Shown: piece by piece, positions 44,989 to 54,833 of the stretch
How the letters are laid out: each line of letters begins with the position of its first letter
Numbering within the stretch: position 1 is the stretch's first letter
Assembly: GCA_044361595.1 (NCBI GenBank)
Contig: JBIKIN010000002.1
Coordinates: 124,001 to 188,000 of the forward strand
Direction of reading: 5' to 3'
DNA length: 64,000 nucleotides
Source of the DNA: Pseudopedobacter sp044361595
GTDB taxonomy: Bacteria; Bacteroidota; Bacteroidia; Sphingobacteriales; Sphingobacteriaceae
Notes under the pieces: model-generated
Database searches by the model: none
What the model saw: only the letters and a program-made list of their open reading frames with translations
What the model was told of the DNA's origin: nothing
Program-made: the position numbers and the translations under genes

Positions 44989-45759
44989 TTAATTAAATAC
45001 AAAAGCAACTTCTTTTAAATCTAATTCTTTCAAGCCTTCATCAGTTTGCAAGAGCAGTTTACCTTGAGCATTTGTTCCTTTTATAGTGCCTTTGACTTTT
45101 TGATTATTTATTTCAAATTGATGTTGTTCTTCTAATCTGTATAAATTTTGCAAATAATCTTTTTCTAGTAATTCAAACTTCCTTGATTTAAGTTGTAAGT
45201 ATCTGCTTTCTATATTTTGACAAATAAGTTTAAGTAAATTTTCTAGATCAAAATCTTTAAGTACAACATTTGAAATAGAAGTTACCCTACTTAAACTTTT
45301 AGAAAAATATTTTTGATTCACATTTAGTCCAATTCCAATAATACTTTCCTTTAGTTGATAACCTTTCGTCGTATTCTCGATTAAAATTCCGCCTAGTTTT
45401 CTGTTTTTAAAGTAAATATCGTTAGGCCATTTAATTTTACTTTCGTTTCCTAAAATAGGCTGTAATGCGCCTAAAATGCCTAAACAAACTACCTTATTTA
45501 AAAAAAATTGCTCGTTAACCGCTAAAAATGAAGTCTTTAAATAAATACTAAAGGTTAAGTTCTCCCCTTTTTTGCTTATCCAAACATTACTTTTTTGTCC
45601 TCTACCAGCAAATTGATGGTCTGCCATAATAACAGTTCCATCCATCAATGGCTCAGATTTTGAAACTAATTCCTTTAAATATGTGTTAGTAGAGTTAACT
45701 TCGGATAATTTTACTAAATTTTGTCCAATAAAAAGTGTCGAAAATATGCTATTTTGCAA
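44989..45759 (-). CDS. birA: Biotin--[acetyl-CoA-carboxylase] ligase
   Basis: The 256-residue monofunctional biotin protein ligase lacks the N-terminal DNA-binding domain of E. coli BirA. The biotin-binding loop is ADHQFAGRGQKSNVWIS (about 46-62), and KWPNDIYFKNRKLGGILIE (about 110-128) holds the catalytic Lys region. A C-terminal SH3-like domain (about 205-256) completes it. It biotinylates acetyl-CoA carboxylase and related enzymes. It is divergent from rsfS, with a 38-base gap that must hold both promoters. Confidence 0.93.
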   Translation of the reverse strand: MQNSIFSTLFIGQNLVKLSEVNSTNTYLKELVSKSEPLMDGTVIMADHQFAGRGQKSNVWISKKGENLTFSIYLKTSFLAVNEQFFLNKVVCLGILGALQPILGNESKIKWPNDIYFKNRKLGGILIENTTKGYQLKESIIGIGLNVNQKYFSKSLSRVTSISNVVLKDFDLENLLKLICQNIESRYLQLKSRKFELLEKDYLQNLYRLEEQHQFEINNQKVKGTIKGTNAQGKLLLQTDEGLKELDLKEVAFVFN

Positions 45760-45797
45760 TGTATTTTAAAATTAATTAAAGCCCAAAACTAAATTAT

Positions 45798-46175
45798 TTG
45801 ATGGTAAAAAATAAAATTCCTTTACAATCTACCCACTTATCCGACGTTGTTGTACACGGTATACAAGAAAAAAAGGGCAACGAAATTGTTAGATTAGACT
45901 TAAGAAACATCCATAGTTCTGTAGCAGATTATTTTGTTGTTTGCCATGCAGAGTCCTCTACTCAAATTAAAGCCATAGCCAATAGTGTTGAAGAAGAAGT
46001 GTTTAAAGCAACCGGACAAGAACCTACAAGAAAAGAGGGCTTACAACATGCAGAGTGGATTATACTTGATTATATAGATGTAATTGTACACATCTTTAAA
46101 ACAGATAAAAGAGCTTTTTACGGAATTGAAGATTTGTGGGGAGACGCAGAATTTAAATATTATCAAAGCGCTTAA
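45798..46175 (+). CDS. rsfS: Ribosome silencing factor RsfS
   Basis: A 125-residue protein of the RsfS/Iojap (DUF143) family: LRNIHSSVADYFVVCHAESSTQIKAI, split about 32-57, and the C-terminal LDYIDVIVHIFKTDKRAFYGIEDLW (about 92-116). It binds L14 and blocks subunit joining under starvation. It is 24 bases upstream of ftsH on the same strand, a common arrangement in Bacteroidota. The start at 45798 gives a typical length. Confidence 0.93.
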   Translation: MMVKNKIPLQSTHLSDVVVHGIQEKKGNEIVRLDLRNIHSSVADYFVVCHAESSTQIKAIANSVEEEVFKATGQEPTRKEGLQHAEWIILDYIDVIVHIFKTDKRAFYGIEDLWGDAEFKYYQSA

Positions 46176-46199
46176 ACTATTAAGCTATTACAAAAAGAA

Positions 46200-48284
46200 A
46201 TGAAAGAGAATACAGAAAATAAGAAACAAGTTAAAAAACCAACTGCCAAGAAAATAGTCCCAAAACCTCCTAAATTTAATATCATGTGGATTTATGCCAT
46301 TGTGATATTAGCAATTATTGTTATTCAATTTTTCATGAGTAGCAATAACGCTAAATTAGTGAGCTACCAGAAGTTTGAGACAGAAATGTTAAATGCTGGT
46401 GATGTAGAAAAATTAGTAGCCTACAAACAAGAGGACTTAGTTGTGGCAGAGGTCTACATTAAAAAAGACAAGCTGTCAGCAGAGAAGTATAAAGATTTAA
46501 GAGAAAAGAATGATTATTCTTTAACAGCAAATAATCCTCAATATTATTTTACCGATGGTTCTTTTGAGTCTCTTCAAAATAGAATAGCTACATCTCAAAA
46601 AGATTTTCCGGAAGATAAAAAAATCTTTATTAGCTATGATTCTAAAAACAACCCGCTATCTTCTTTATTCTGGTCGTTTTTAGTGCCCATTGCAATTTTT
46701 GTTGTGATTTGGATTTTTATTATGCGCCGTATGGGCGGAGGTGCTGGTGGTGGCCCTGGTGGTCAAATATTTAATATTGGTAAATCTAAAGCTACTTTGT
46801 TTGATAAAGAATCTCAAGTAAATATCACTTTTAGTGATGTTGCCGGGCTAGAAGAAGCTAAACAAGAAGTGATGGAAATTGTAGATTTCCTTAAAAACCC
46901 AAAAAAGTACACCAATTTAGGCGGTAAAATCCCAAAAGGAGCGTTATTAGTAGGCTCACCTGGTACAGGTAAAACCTTAATGGCAAAAGCTGTTGCCGGC
47001 GAAGCTCAAGTACCATTTTTCTCTTTATCAGGTTCAGACTTTGTGGAGATGTTTGTGGGCGTGGGAGCGTCTAGAGTTAGGGATTTATTTAAACAAGCTA
47101 AAGAAAAAGCACCTTGTATTATCTTTATTGATGAGATTGATGCCATTGGTAGAGCAAGAGGTAAAAACAGTATGGTTGGTGGTAACGATGAACGTGAAAA
47201 TACATTGAACCAATTATTAGTAGAAATGGATGGTTTTGGAACAGATTCTGGAATTATCATTATGGCGGCTACAAACCGTCCTGATGTTTTAGATTCGGCT
47301 CTTTTGAGACCAGGCCGTTTTGATAGACAAATTTCTATTGATAAGCCAGATTTAGTTGGAAGAGAGCAAATATTTAAAGTTCACTTACAGCCCTTAAAAT
47401 TAGCAGAAGGTGTAGATCCTAAAAAATTATCAGCACAAACACCAGGTTTTGCTGGTGCCGAGATTGCAAATGTTTGTAACGAAGCTGCATTGATAGCTGC
47501 AAGAAAAGATAAAAAGGCTATTGATATGCAAGATTTTCAAGATGCTGTTGACCGTGTTATTGGAGGTTTAGAAAAGAAAAACAAAATTATTTCTCCAGAA
47601 GAGAAGAGAATTGTTGCCTACCACGAGGCCGGCCACGCCATTGCAGGCTGGTTCTTAGAACATGCCGATCCTTTGGTTAAAGTTTCTATTGTACCACGTG
47701 GAGTTGCAGCATTAGGTTATGCACAATATTTACCAAAAGAGCAGTTTTTATACACTACAGAGCAATTATCAGACGGTATGTGCATGACAATGGGTGGTCG
47801 TGTTGCCGAAGATATTACTTTCAACAAAATATCTACAGGTGCACAAAACGATTTAGAACGTATAACAAAACTAGCTTATGCCATGGTGAGTCTTTACGGT
47901 ATGAGTGAAAAAGTTGGAAATGTATCTTTTAACGACCAAGGTGGGGAATACAATTTTAACAAGCCGTATTCTGATAAAACTGCTGAACTGATTGATCAAG
48001 AAGTACGTACATTAATTGCTAATGTTTACCAACGTACCAAAGATTTATTGATAGAGAAACGTGAAGGTTTAGAGGCTTTGGCGGTTAAATTATTAGAAAA
48101 AGAAATTCTTTTCCAAAGTGATTTAGAAGAAATTTTAGGTAAACGTCCTTTTGATAACCGTACCACTTACGATGAATTTGTGAACGGAAAAGAAGGTGGA
48201 GACCAAAGTGTAATTGCAGAAAATATACACCCTATTCCGGTTGATGACAGTACCGAACCTCTAAAATCAACAGAGGTTAATTAA
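46200..48284 (+). CDS. ftsH: ATP-dependent zinc metalloprotease FtsH
   Basis: The 694-residue protein has a basic cytoplasmic N-terminus (about 1-25), a transmembrane helix (about 28-45), an extracytoplasmic FtsH_ext domain, a second helix (about 157-174), a Gly-rich linker, the AAA+ module with Walker A GSPGTGKT (about 251) and Walker B IIFIDEIDA (about 304), the SRH region ATNRPDVLDSALLRPGRFDR, and the zinc protease motif HEAGH (about 475). It degrades membrane and short-lived proteins. It follows rsfS and has a terminator at 48292-48326. Confidence 0.98.
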   Translation: MKENTENKKQVKKPTAKKIVPKPPKFNIMWIYAIVILAIIVIQFFMSSNNAKLVSYQKFETEMLNAGDVEKLVAYKQEDLVVAEVYIKKDKLSAEKYKDLREKNDYSLTANNPQYYFTDGSFESLQNRIATSQKDFPEDKKIFISYDSKNNPLSSLFWSFLVPIAIFVVIWIFIMRRMGGGAGGGPGGQIFNIGKSKATLFDKESQVNITFSDVAGLEEAKQEVMEIVDFLKNPKKYTNLGGKIPKGALLVGSPGTGKTLMAKAVAGEAQVPFFSLSGSDFVEMFVGVGASRVRDLFKQAKEKAPCIIFIDEIDAIGRARGKNSMVGGNDERENTLNQLLVEMDGFGTDSGIIIMAATNRPDVLDSALLRPGRFDRQISIDKPDLVGREQIFKVHLQPLKLAEGVDPKKLSAQTPGFAGAEIANVCNEAALIAARKDKKAIDMQDFQDAVDRVIGGLEKKNKIISPEEKRIVAYHEAGHAIAGWFLEHADPLVKVSIVPRGVAALGYAQYLPKEQFLYTTEQLSDGMCMTMGGRVAEDITFNKISTGAQNDLERITKLAYAMVSLYGMSEKVGNVSFNDQGGEYNFNKPYSDKTAELIDQEVRTLIANVYQRTKDLLIEKREGLEALAVKLLEKEILFQSDLEEILGKRPFDNRTTYDEFVNGKEGGDQSVIAENIHPIPVDDSTEPLKSTEVN

Positions 48285-48291
48285 ATATTAT

Positions 48292-48326
48292 AGCGGCCTA
48301 AAAGCAATTTTAGGCTGCTTTTTTTT
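48292..48326 (+). terminator. Rho-independent terminator of rsfS-ftsH
   Basis: AGCGGCCTAAAA (48292-48303) pairs with TTTTAGGCTGCT (48308-48319) with one G-U pair, followed by T7. It lies 8 bases after the ftsH stop. Confidence 0.88.
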
Positions 48327-48353
48327 ACCAAAATTCTCCCTTACATTTGTCAA

Positions 48354-49001
48354 ATGAAGGATTCAACAACTGCTAAAGAGCAGTTACTCAAAAAAATTAG
48401 AAAAGCTTTATTAGAAAAGCGAGAAAATCCTTATCCAAATCTAGAGGAAATGTCCCTCTATCCACCAGCAACAGATATTCCAGAAGTTATTTTTGCCGAA
48501 GAATTTACCAAAGTAAGCGGACAGTTTGTTTTTTGCGAAGACGAAATTCAATTCATAGAAAACATCCTTTTATTAGCCGAAGAAAAAAAATGGCGTAAAA
48601 TATATTGCTGGGAACCCAAACTTCAGGAGTTACTAAAAAAATATGAATATCCGTTTTATGCAACAGATAAAGATTTTGAGTTAGCCGAAGTAGGATTAAC
48701 CCTCTGTGAAAGCTTAATTGCCCGCAATGGATCTATTATGGTTAGCAATGCTAATGCCGCTGGACGCAGATTAAGTATCTACCCTCATCAACATATTGTG
48801 ATCGCTTACACATCGCAACTGGTAATGGATTTGAAAGATGCGTTTGCACTTATTAAACAAAAATATGGTAACGAATTACCTTCTATGCTAAGTGTAATTA
48901 CCGGTCCAAGTAGAACTGCTGATATTGAAAAAACCTTAGTTTTGGGCGCACATGGGCCAAAAGAACTATATGTTTTTCTATTAGATGATAGCAATCTTTA
49001 A
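48354..49001 (+). CDS. LUD-domain protein (LutC/YkgG family)
   Basis: A 215-residue LUD domain protein with the markers EVGLTLCESLIARNGSIMVS (about 107-126), RLSIYPHQHIVIA (about 134-146) and SVITGPSRTADIEKTLVLGAHGPKEL (about 182-207, the family signature). LutC belongs to the lactate-utilisation LutABC complex. Here it stands alone, without lutA or lutB, so its role is uncertain; lone LUD proteins are common in Bacteroidota. It lies 69 bases downstream of ftsH, after that operon's terminator. Confidence 0.85.
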   Translation: MKDSTTAKEQLLKKIRKALLEKRENPYPNLEEMSLYPPATDIPEVIFAEEFTKVSGQFVFCEDEIQFIENILLLAEEKKWRKIYCWEPKLQELLKKYEYPFYATDKDFELAEVGLTLCESLIARNGSIMVSNANAAGRRLSIYPHQHIVIAYTSQLVMDLKDAFALIKQKYGNELPSMLSVITGPSRTADIEKTLVLGAHGPKELYVFLLDDSNL

Positions 49002-49177
49002 AACATCAATTAAACTATCATTAAACAAAAAAGAGACAGCCGTTTAAGACCATCTCTTAATTAAAAACCAAAATTAAATCTTCTGATAACCACATCAGAA
49101 ATTAAAACTAAATTTACTCTCGCTCTTTAAGACAGCGATTGATATAAATGGTTTAATGCTGAAATAAATTTCCTTTA

Positions 49178-49807
49178 ATGATTTTTAGATTGACAGGCGA
49201 ACTCGTTTTTCCCAATCCTGCTTTGGCAGAAGAGGACGGCTTATTAGCCATTGAAGGTGATTTATCTACAGAAAGATTATTGCTAGCTTACCAAAACGGA
49301 ATATTCCCTTGGTTTGGTGATGATAGCCCAATTCTTTGGTACAGTCCAAAAAGTAGATTTGTGCTTTTTCCCGAAGAGGTAAAAATAAGTAAGAGTATGC
49401 AACAACTCATCAGATCAAAAAAATATAAGATTACTATTAATACGGCTTTTGAAGAAGTGATTAATGCTTGCGCAGCTATTAAACGAGAAGGACAAGAAAG
49501 CACTTGGATAACTTCAGAGATGAAGGAAGCCTATATTAAGCTGCATCAACTAGGTTGTGCGCATTCTATAGAAACTTGGGAGAACGACAAATTGATTGGC
49601 GGCTTATATGGTGTAGTTATTAATAAAGTCTTTTGTGGCGAATCTATGTTTTCTGACCAAAGTAATGCATCCAAAATGGCTTTAATTTGGCTTTGCCAAA
49701 ATATAGAACTAAAATTAATAGATTGCCAAATTCACTCTAATCATCTTGAATCTTTAGGTGCCAGAATGATTGATAGAGATAATTTTATGGGTTATTTGAG
49801 GAAATAG
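49178..49807 (+). CDS. aat: Leucyl/phenylalanyl-tRNA--protein transferase
   Basis: The 209-residue protein has the family signature FPNPALAEEDGLLAIEGDLS (about 11-30), then GIFPWF (about 42) and PILWYSPKSRFVLFP (about 51-65), and the C-terminal CQIHSNHLESLGA (about 189-201). It adds Leu or Phe from aminoacyl-tRNA to N-terminal Arg/Lys of substrates, marking them for ClpAP(S). The length fits. It is a single gene, with 176 bases of unannotated sequence upstream that include a weak inverted repeat. Confidence 0.95.
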   Translation: MIFRLTGELVFPNPALAEEDGLLAIEGDLSTERLLLAYQNGIFPWFGDDSPILWYSPKSRFVLFPEEVKISKSMQQLIRSKKYKITINTAFEEVINACAAIKREGQESTWITSEMKEAYIKLHQLGCAHSIETWENDKLIGGLYGVVINKVFCGESMFSDQSNASKMALIWLCQNIELKLIDCQIHSNHLESLGARMIDRDNFMGYLRK

Positions 49808-49993
49808 AAATACATTAAATTTTACAATAAAATTTTTAAGTTCATAAACTAGACAGAAAGAAGTTAAAAAATCACTTTATACCCGTAACTGATTTAGAAT
49901 TTCCAAAACAAAATTGATTGCCTTTGTATAATTTTACAATATTAAAAAGTTTTTAATTATGGTGCAATCATGTATTTTAAAGTCTATTTATTA

Positions 49994-51322
49994 TTAATTG
50001 TCATTTACTTTAACATTCCAAATAAACAAACACAGAATAAAAGATAAAATGGCAGAACCAACCCAAAATATACTTAAGTTAGAAAAATCATAGGCTTCTA
50101 AACCATTTAAGGTAATTTTACTAGATTTTATAATGTACCCACTTATAACATCTTGAATTCCTGCCCCTATATAACTTGCAATACCCACAACACCAATTGC
50201 TGCCCCACTTACACTTTTGTGCACCATATCTACAGCCATTAATCCGGCTAAGTAGCAAATAAGCACCCCAATAGAAAACCCAAAGACAACCATAGCGACA
50301 ATTTCCACCCATTTATTGCCATTTGGGATATAAAGAAATACCGCTAATGATGCCGCATTTAGTACTCCAAAAATTAGGGCGGGTATATTTCTTTTCCCTT
50401 TAAATACAGTGTCGCTTACCCAACCAGAGAATATGTTGCCAAAAATACCACTTACTGCACTTACGGATATTATAGAACTTGCAATCAAAGCACTATAATG
50501 CCTTTGCTCTTGTAAAAAGAAAATTCCCCAGCTTGTAATAGCATATCTACTGATATACATAAAAGCACTAGATATAGCTAGAATCCATATAGCAGGACTC
50601 TTTAACACTTGTAGCTGTAAACCACCTATATCTTGGTTTGGAATATTTTCCATAATTCTTGGTAAGCCTTTAGATTCGGGCGAATCGTGAAGAAAAATAA
50701 GAATAATTGTAACTCCTAAAAACCCGGCAACTGCTGTACTCACAAAACCCAATTGCCAGCCAAAGTACGACACTGTTAATGCAGTAAATACATAAGTAAA
50801 TGCTTCCCCAATATTATGGCTAGCACTAAAAAAACCGTAATAAGTCCCTCTGTCATTTTTATTAAACCACCTTGAAAGCGAAACAATTGCTGGTGGCGCA
50901 CCCATACTTTGAAACCATCCATTTAAAGCCCATAATATTGCGAAAAACAAAAACGAACCCGTGAAGCCTAACATGATATTTATGATTGCCGATACCAGCA
51001 ATCCAAAAGCCATAAATTTTTTTATATTACTTTTATCTATTAGAAATCCATTAACAAACTTACCAATAGCATAGGCTATAAACAAAGCTGATCCTATTAT
51101 ACCAAGCTGAGATTCATTTAAAATATGGTTATCTACTAATGGCTTTTTCATTACATTTAGGCTTAAGCGGCATACGTAATAAAAACCATAACCAAATGTG
51201 GCAGATAAAAAAACTTGTAGTCTTAGCTTTTTATATCTTTTATTTAGATCTACTTGGCTTTCAGTATCGTCTGAAGCTAGAAACGGACTAGGCGCAAATA
51301 TTCCTCTGAGAATTTTAATCAT
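49994..51322 (-). CDS. GlpT-family organophosphate/glycerophosphodiester MFS transporter
   Basis: The 442-residue protein has 12 hydrophobic helices in two halves with a central loop near 230. It resembles the organophosphate:phosphate antiporter branch of the MFS (GlpT, UhpT): RLSLNVMKKP early in helix 1 (about 52-61), WALNGWFQSMGAPP (about 128-141) and GYGFYYVCRL. Its immediate neighbours are two glycerophosphodiesterase genes, 22 bases upstream, so glycerol-3-phosphate or a glycerophosphodiester is the likely cargo. The exact substrate is inference. It is the last gene of the SusCD locus. Confidence 0.85.
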   Translation of the reverse strand: MIKILRGIFAPSPFLASDDTESQVDLNKRYKKLRLQVFLSATFGYGFYYVCRLSLNVMKKPLVDNHILNESQLGIIGSALFIAYAIGKFVNGFLIDKSNIKKFMAFGLLVSAIINIMLGFTGSFLFFAILWALNGWFQSMGAPPAIVSLSRWFNKNDRGTYYGFFSASHNIGEAFTYVFTALTVSYFGWQLGFVSTAVAGFLGVTIILIFLHDSPESKGLPRIMENIPNQDIGGLQLQVLKSPAIWILAISSAFMYISRYAITSWGIFFLQEQRHYSALIASSIISVSAVSGIFGNIFSGWVSDTVFKGKRNIPALIFGVLNAASLAVFLYIPNGNKWVEIVAMVVFGFSIGVLICYLAGLMAVDMVHKSVSGAAIGVVGIASYIGAGIQDVISGYIIKSSKITLNGLEAYDFSNLSIFWVGSAILSFILCLFIWNVKVNDN

Positions 51323-51344
51323 TCCTATTTAAAATTATTTATGT

Positions 51345-52232
51345 TTAGTTCCCTTTACTCTTTAGGTATTTGAGTAAATCTATAGGCCTATCGCTTTGAA
51401 TAATACTAGCACCACGAGAAATTAACCAACCCCAAGATTCGTCTGGTTTATTTTCTTCAAATGCGATATCATCGTCATGTCCACCACATTGCTCCGGCCA
51501 TAAAGAGTTAAACCAGATTGGGAATTGTTGCTTAAGTTGAGGAACTTTACTTAATAAAGGTGAAGTGTCATCTTCAAAAATTATCTGAATGATGGTTTTT
51601 TTATGTTTCTTAAACGTTTTGATAATTTGTTCTGCTTCAGGATTTTTAGGGTTGATAATAAGCTGAAGTGTTAGTTCTTCTGGAATATCTCCATGTTTTG
51701 CCAGTAAGCTATCAAAAGGAAGCCCATAAATATTGTAAATAGTTTGACCTAGCATTTTATGCTTATTTAACGCTACCAATACCTCATCAAAATATTCATA
51801 GCCTTTATCAATATCAATAATTATCTTATTTTTTGATATCAATAACATTTCTTCTAAAGTGGGTATTACATGGCGTGATGGATGTCCAGTGCCACTAAGC
51901 AATCTGAATTTACGAATTTCTTCTAATGTAAAATCTTGAGGTTTTCCTTTTCCATTAGTAGTTCTATTGATGGTTTTATCATGCATGATAATTAGCTTGC
52001 CATCTTTTGTTTTAGCTAAATCAAACTCTGCAATATCAATATCTTTATTAATGCAATTCTGAACGCTTTGAATAGAATTTTCAGGAGAGTTTCTCCAATC
52101 CCCTCTATGCGCTGCTACTAACACATTTTTAGTATCCGCTTTAAAAATGTGGTTAAGTTTCTGTTCTGGAGTTTTTTGCGCAAAAACCACAACCTGCAGA
52201 AAAAGTAAAAGAAAAAGAAAGGTCTGTTTCAT
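51345..52232 (-). CDS. Exported glycerophosphodiester phosphodiesterase
   Basis: The 295-residue GDPD has a signal peptide (to about 18, VVFAQ). The catalytic motif VAAHRGDWRNSPENS (about 40-54) and metal ligands E-x-D in IAEFDLAKTKDG (about 67-78) with IIMHD (about 80) are all present. It splits glycerophosphodiesters into glycerol-3-phosphate and the alcohol. It lies 32 bases after the PKD-GDPD gene and 22 bases before the transporter gene, in one operon. Confidence 0.92.
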   Translation of the reverse strand: MKQTFLFLLLFLQVVVFAQKTPEQKLNHIFKADTKNVLVAAHRGDWRNSPENSIQSVQNCINKDIDIAEFDLAKTKDGKLIIMHDKTINRTTNGKGKPQDFTLEEIRKFRLLSGTGHPSRHVIPTLEEMLLISKNKIIIDIDKGYEYFDEVLVALNKHKMLGQTIYNIYGLPFDSLLAKHGDIPEELTLQLIINPKNPEAEQIIKTFKKHKKTIIQIIFEDDTSPLLSKVPQLKQQFPIWFNSLWPEQCGGHDDDIAFEENKPDESWGWLISRGASIIQSDRPIDLLKYLKSKGN

Positions 52233-52264
52233 AATTATTTTTAAGTTTTTAGGTAAACATTAAT

Positions 52265-53440
52265 TTATTGAAGCCACTGATTTTTACCTTGCAAATAAGA
52301 AATTATCTCTAACGGATAATCTGTTTGAATAAGCGAAATTTGATTATTAAGTAAATTATTAACAACTGCATCTGCTCCAGTTAAAGGTGGTGAATTGGTG
52401 CTATTTACATAAGCATTTGCCCATAATTTTATCCCATTATTGGTTGGCCAATTTGTGTAATTTGGCGATAACGTACCAGAAGACATGTGCCATAGCGCAG
52501 CTTTAGGGTTCATTGCTAAAGCATTATTATAGTCTGTTACAGAGCCCGCACCTAATAATACAATAACATCGCTATCTATATCTAATAACCCTTTTGCCAC
52601 CGCAGGTGATTCGGTATAAATCATGACCATATTTACCATGTTTAAAGCAGCAATTGTATTATAAATCTTATTGTAGTACTCTACAGAGGTATCCCAAGAT
52701 GCGTCAATATCTACATAAACTTTGCCTTTTGCAGCTTCTAACGATTCCTTTAGGGTAGGGATTACATAGTTAGAAGGTATTCCATTAAACAGTAGTTTTA
52801 GTTGCCTTAATTCACTAAATGTTCTTTGTGAAACTATATAATTAGCATTTGCTGTTCTTGCTGTTGTGGCATCATGCATTAAAACTAATTCTTTATCTAA
52901 TGTAAACCTTGTATCAATTTCTACAATATTGATTTTATTTAAAATAGCATCATTAATAGCCTCAATAGAGTTTTCTGGATAATTTTTATGATAAGCCCGA
53001 TGAGCCGCTACCATTACCTTTGGATACAGTAAAGCAATTTTTTCTTTCAGACCCATTAGACTGCCGTAATTGGGAGAACCCGTGTTTTTTACCAGCAATC
53101 TTTTAGAAAAAACAGCAGTTTTACCAGCAGCATTTTTTACTGTAAGTTTTACTAAATAACTCCCCCCAAATACAAATTGATGCGTTACGTTTTTTTGAGT
53201 TCCTAAAGGCGTACCGTCGGCAAAATCCCATTGCCAAGAGACTATGTTATTGTCTGTTTCTGATGAACTTCCAGTAAAAACCACAGCACTATTTACTGTC
53301 GCTTGATTGATACTTGTAGTAAAATTAGCAGTAATCTCTTGATTAGGTTCTTCAACGCCTTTATTTCCTGATTTTGAGCATTGCACTAAAGCAATGCTCA
53401 AAAAAAACAGTAATATTTTCACTGAAAAATGATTTTTCAT
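52265..53440 (-). CDS. PKD-domain lipoprotein with glycerophosphodiester phosphodiesterase domain
   Basis: The 391-residue protein is a lipoprotein (LVQCSKSG, Cys22). A PKD-like fold spans about 40-118 (VVFTGSSSETDNNIVSWQWDFADG and a later YLVKLTVKNAAGKT), followed by a GDPD domain (about 140-385). Catalytic residues are kept, with AHRA in place of the usual AHRG (VMVAAHRAYHKNYPENS, about 140-156) and VEIDTRFTL plus LVLMHD. The PKD module suggests surface polymer binding. It lies directly after susD (19 bases) and is probably outer-membrane associated. Confidence 0.88.
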   Translation of the reverse strand: MKNHFSVKILLFFLSIALVQCSKSGNKGVEEPNQEITANFTTSINQATVNSAVVFTGSSSETDNNIVSWQWDFADGTPLGTQKNVTHQFVFGGSYLVKLTVKNAAGKTAVFSKRLLVKNTGSPNYGSLMGLKEKIALLYPKVMVAAHRAYHKNYPENSIEAINDAILNKINIVEIDTRFTLDKELVLMHDATTARTANANYIVSQRTFSELRQLKLLFNGIPSNYVIPTLKESLEAAKGKVYVDIDASWDTSVEYYNKIYNTIAALNMVNMVMIYTESPAVAKGLLDIDSDVIVLLGAGSVTDYNNALAMNPKAALWHMSSGTLSPNYTNWPTNNGIKLWANAYVNSTNSPPLTGADAVVNNLLNNQISLIQTDYPLEIISYLQGKNQWLQ

Positions 53441-53459
53441 GTTAATATTTTAGAACTAT

Positions 53460-54815
53460 CTAATTATAAGATGGGTTTTGTATGTATTTAGCTAAATCTA
53501 TCTCTACCTGTGGTATAGGGTAATATAACAGATAATTACGGTTAGCTATTGAAGGTAGTAAATCTAGCCTATTAGTACGTTTAATATCATACCATCTATA
53601 TCCTTCGCCATAAAACTCTCTTTGTCTTTCGTCTAAGATTAAATTCAGAAAATCTGTAGAGTTTAACGAAGCAACTGTACCGCTTACTGGAGATGTGATA
53701 TATCTTGCATTAAAGTAAGGAAGCAAAGTAGTTTCGGCCGCAGCGCTTGCACCTAAAGCTTCCGCTTTGATAAGGTACATTTCTGAAAATCTAGTTACCA
53801 TAACGGGAGTAAAATTTGCATTAGTTGTGGTTACTAATTGTTGTCCACTTCTACCATTAGGAAATTTTATTAGCCTTGTATTGTCGCTAGAAAAGACTGC
53901 TGTTCTTCTTTTATCACCTACACGTGTTGGGGTAATAGCATTAGCATATAAATTCGTAAAAAGGTTAATTGCAGGAGAATAATCCCACGTTGGGTCAACA
54001 TCATTTAACCGTGAGTAAAATAGCTTATTGCTGTTTGCATTGTTGTTTATGAAAGCAAAAATAACTTCTCTACTTGGTGTGTTTGATATAAAATTAGTCG
54101 CAAATCCGTTTGCATCTGTTACCAAAGCAAAATTTGTTGTAGTTACGGTGCCGTAAGTAATCACCTTATCGGCATTAATTATAGCATTAGGTTTATCATT
54201 ATTAGCTAAATAAACTCTTGCTAGCAAAGCTTGAGCGGCTTGTTTTGACACAAAAAACTTATTTGTAAAATTTGGCAATAAATTTTCTGCGGCTATTAAG
54301 TCAACCATGATTTGTTGCCAAATTTGCGCCTCAGTAGAGCGTTGTACAACATCAAAAGTTCTAGAAGTTAATAAAGGCACACCTCCCCACCTAGTTACCA
54401 ATTGGTAATACATTAACCCTCTAAAATATAATGCTTCTCCTCGGTAAGTTTGCACAAGACCTGTTTGAACGGGAGACTTATCCAAACTTTCTAACAAAAA
54501 GTTTATATCTGCTATGCGGTTATAAGCATTTCTCCATAAACTTAATATACCTGCATCTGATGGATTCATGTTTACAGGATCTACCAAGCTAAAACCGGGG
54601 CCGCCTCTGTAATTATCGGCTCTAAAATCAAAATCAAATGCAAAATTAAACATTCCTGTTTCTACTGATGAGTATACTCCATTACGCAATTTACCTATAT
54701 CAGAATCTGTTAATTGATCTTGACTGATTGCGTTTTTAGGCAGTATATTATCCAAATCTTTTGAGCAACTACCAGACAGCAGTGCTATCATGATAATTAA
54801 TATATATTTTTTCAT
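53460..54815 (-). CDS. SusD-like outer-membrane nutrient-binding lipoprotein
   Basis: The 451-residue protein is a lipoprotein (LSGSCSKDL, Cys17) of the RagB/SusD family: the helical N-terminal half has YNRIADINFLLESLDKS and GEALYFRGLMYYQLVTRWGGVPLL (about 128-151), and the C-terminal part ends in LILDERQREFYGEGYRWYDIKRTNRL (about 390-415), the family hallmark. It sits on the SusC barrel as a lid for the imported substrate. The gap after susC is 18 bases. Confidence 0.95.
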   Translation of the reverse strand: MKKYILIIMIALLSGSCSKDLDNILPKNAISQDQLTDSDIGKLRNGVYSSVETGMFNFAFDFDFRADNYRGGPGFSLVDPVNMNPSDAGILSLWRNAYNRIADINFLLESLDKSPVQTGLVQTYRGEALYFRGLMYYQLVTRWGGVPLLTSRTFDVVQRSTEAQIWQQIMVDLIAAENLLPNFTNKFFVSKQAAQALLARVYLANNDKPNAIINADKVITYGTVTTTNFALVTDANGFATNFISNTPSREVIFAFINNNANSNKLFYSRLNDVDPTWDYSPAINLFTNLYANAITPTRVGDKRRTAVFSSDNTRLIKFPNGRSGQQLVTTTNANFTPVMVTRFSEMYLIKAEALGASAAAETTLLPYFNARYITSPVSGTVASLNSTDFLNLILDERQREFYGEGYRWYDIKRTNRLDLLPSIANRNYLLYYPIPQVEIDLAKYIQNPSYN

Positions 54816-54833
54816 CTTAGGATTTTTTATGGT

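Noticed and set aside
49027..49058. Inverted repeat AAGAGA/TCTCTT between the LUD and aat genes
   Set aside because: Only six outer pairs hold and the inner part is mismatched, and no T-run follows in the right place; too weak for a terminator call.
49817..49835. AT-only inverted repeat after aat
   Set aside because: The stem has no G-C pairs, so in AT-rich DNA it has little meaning.
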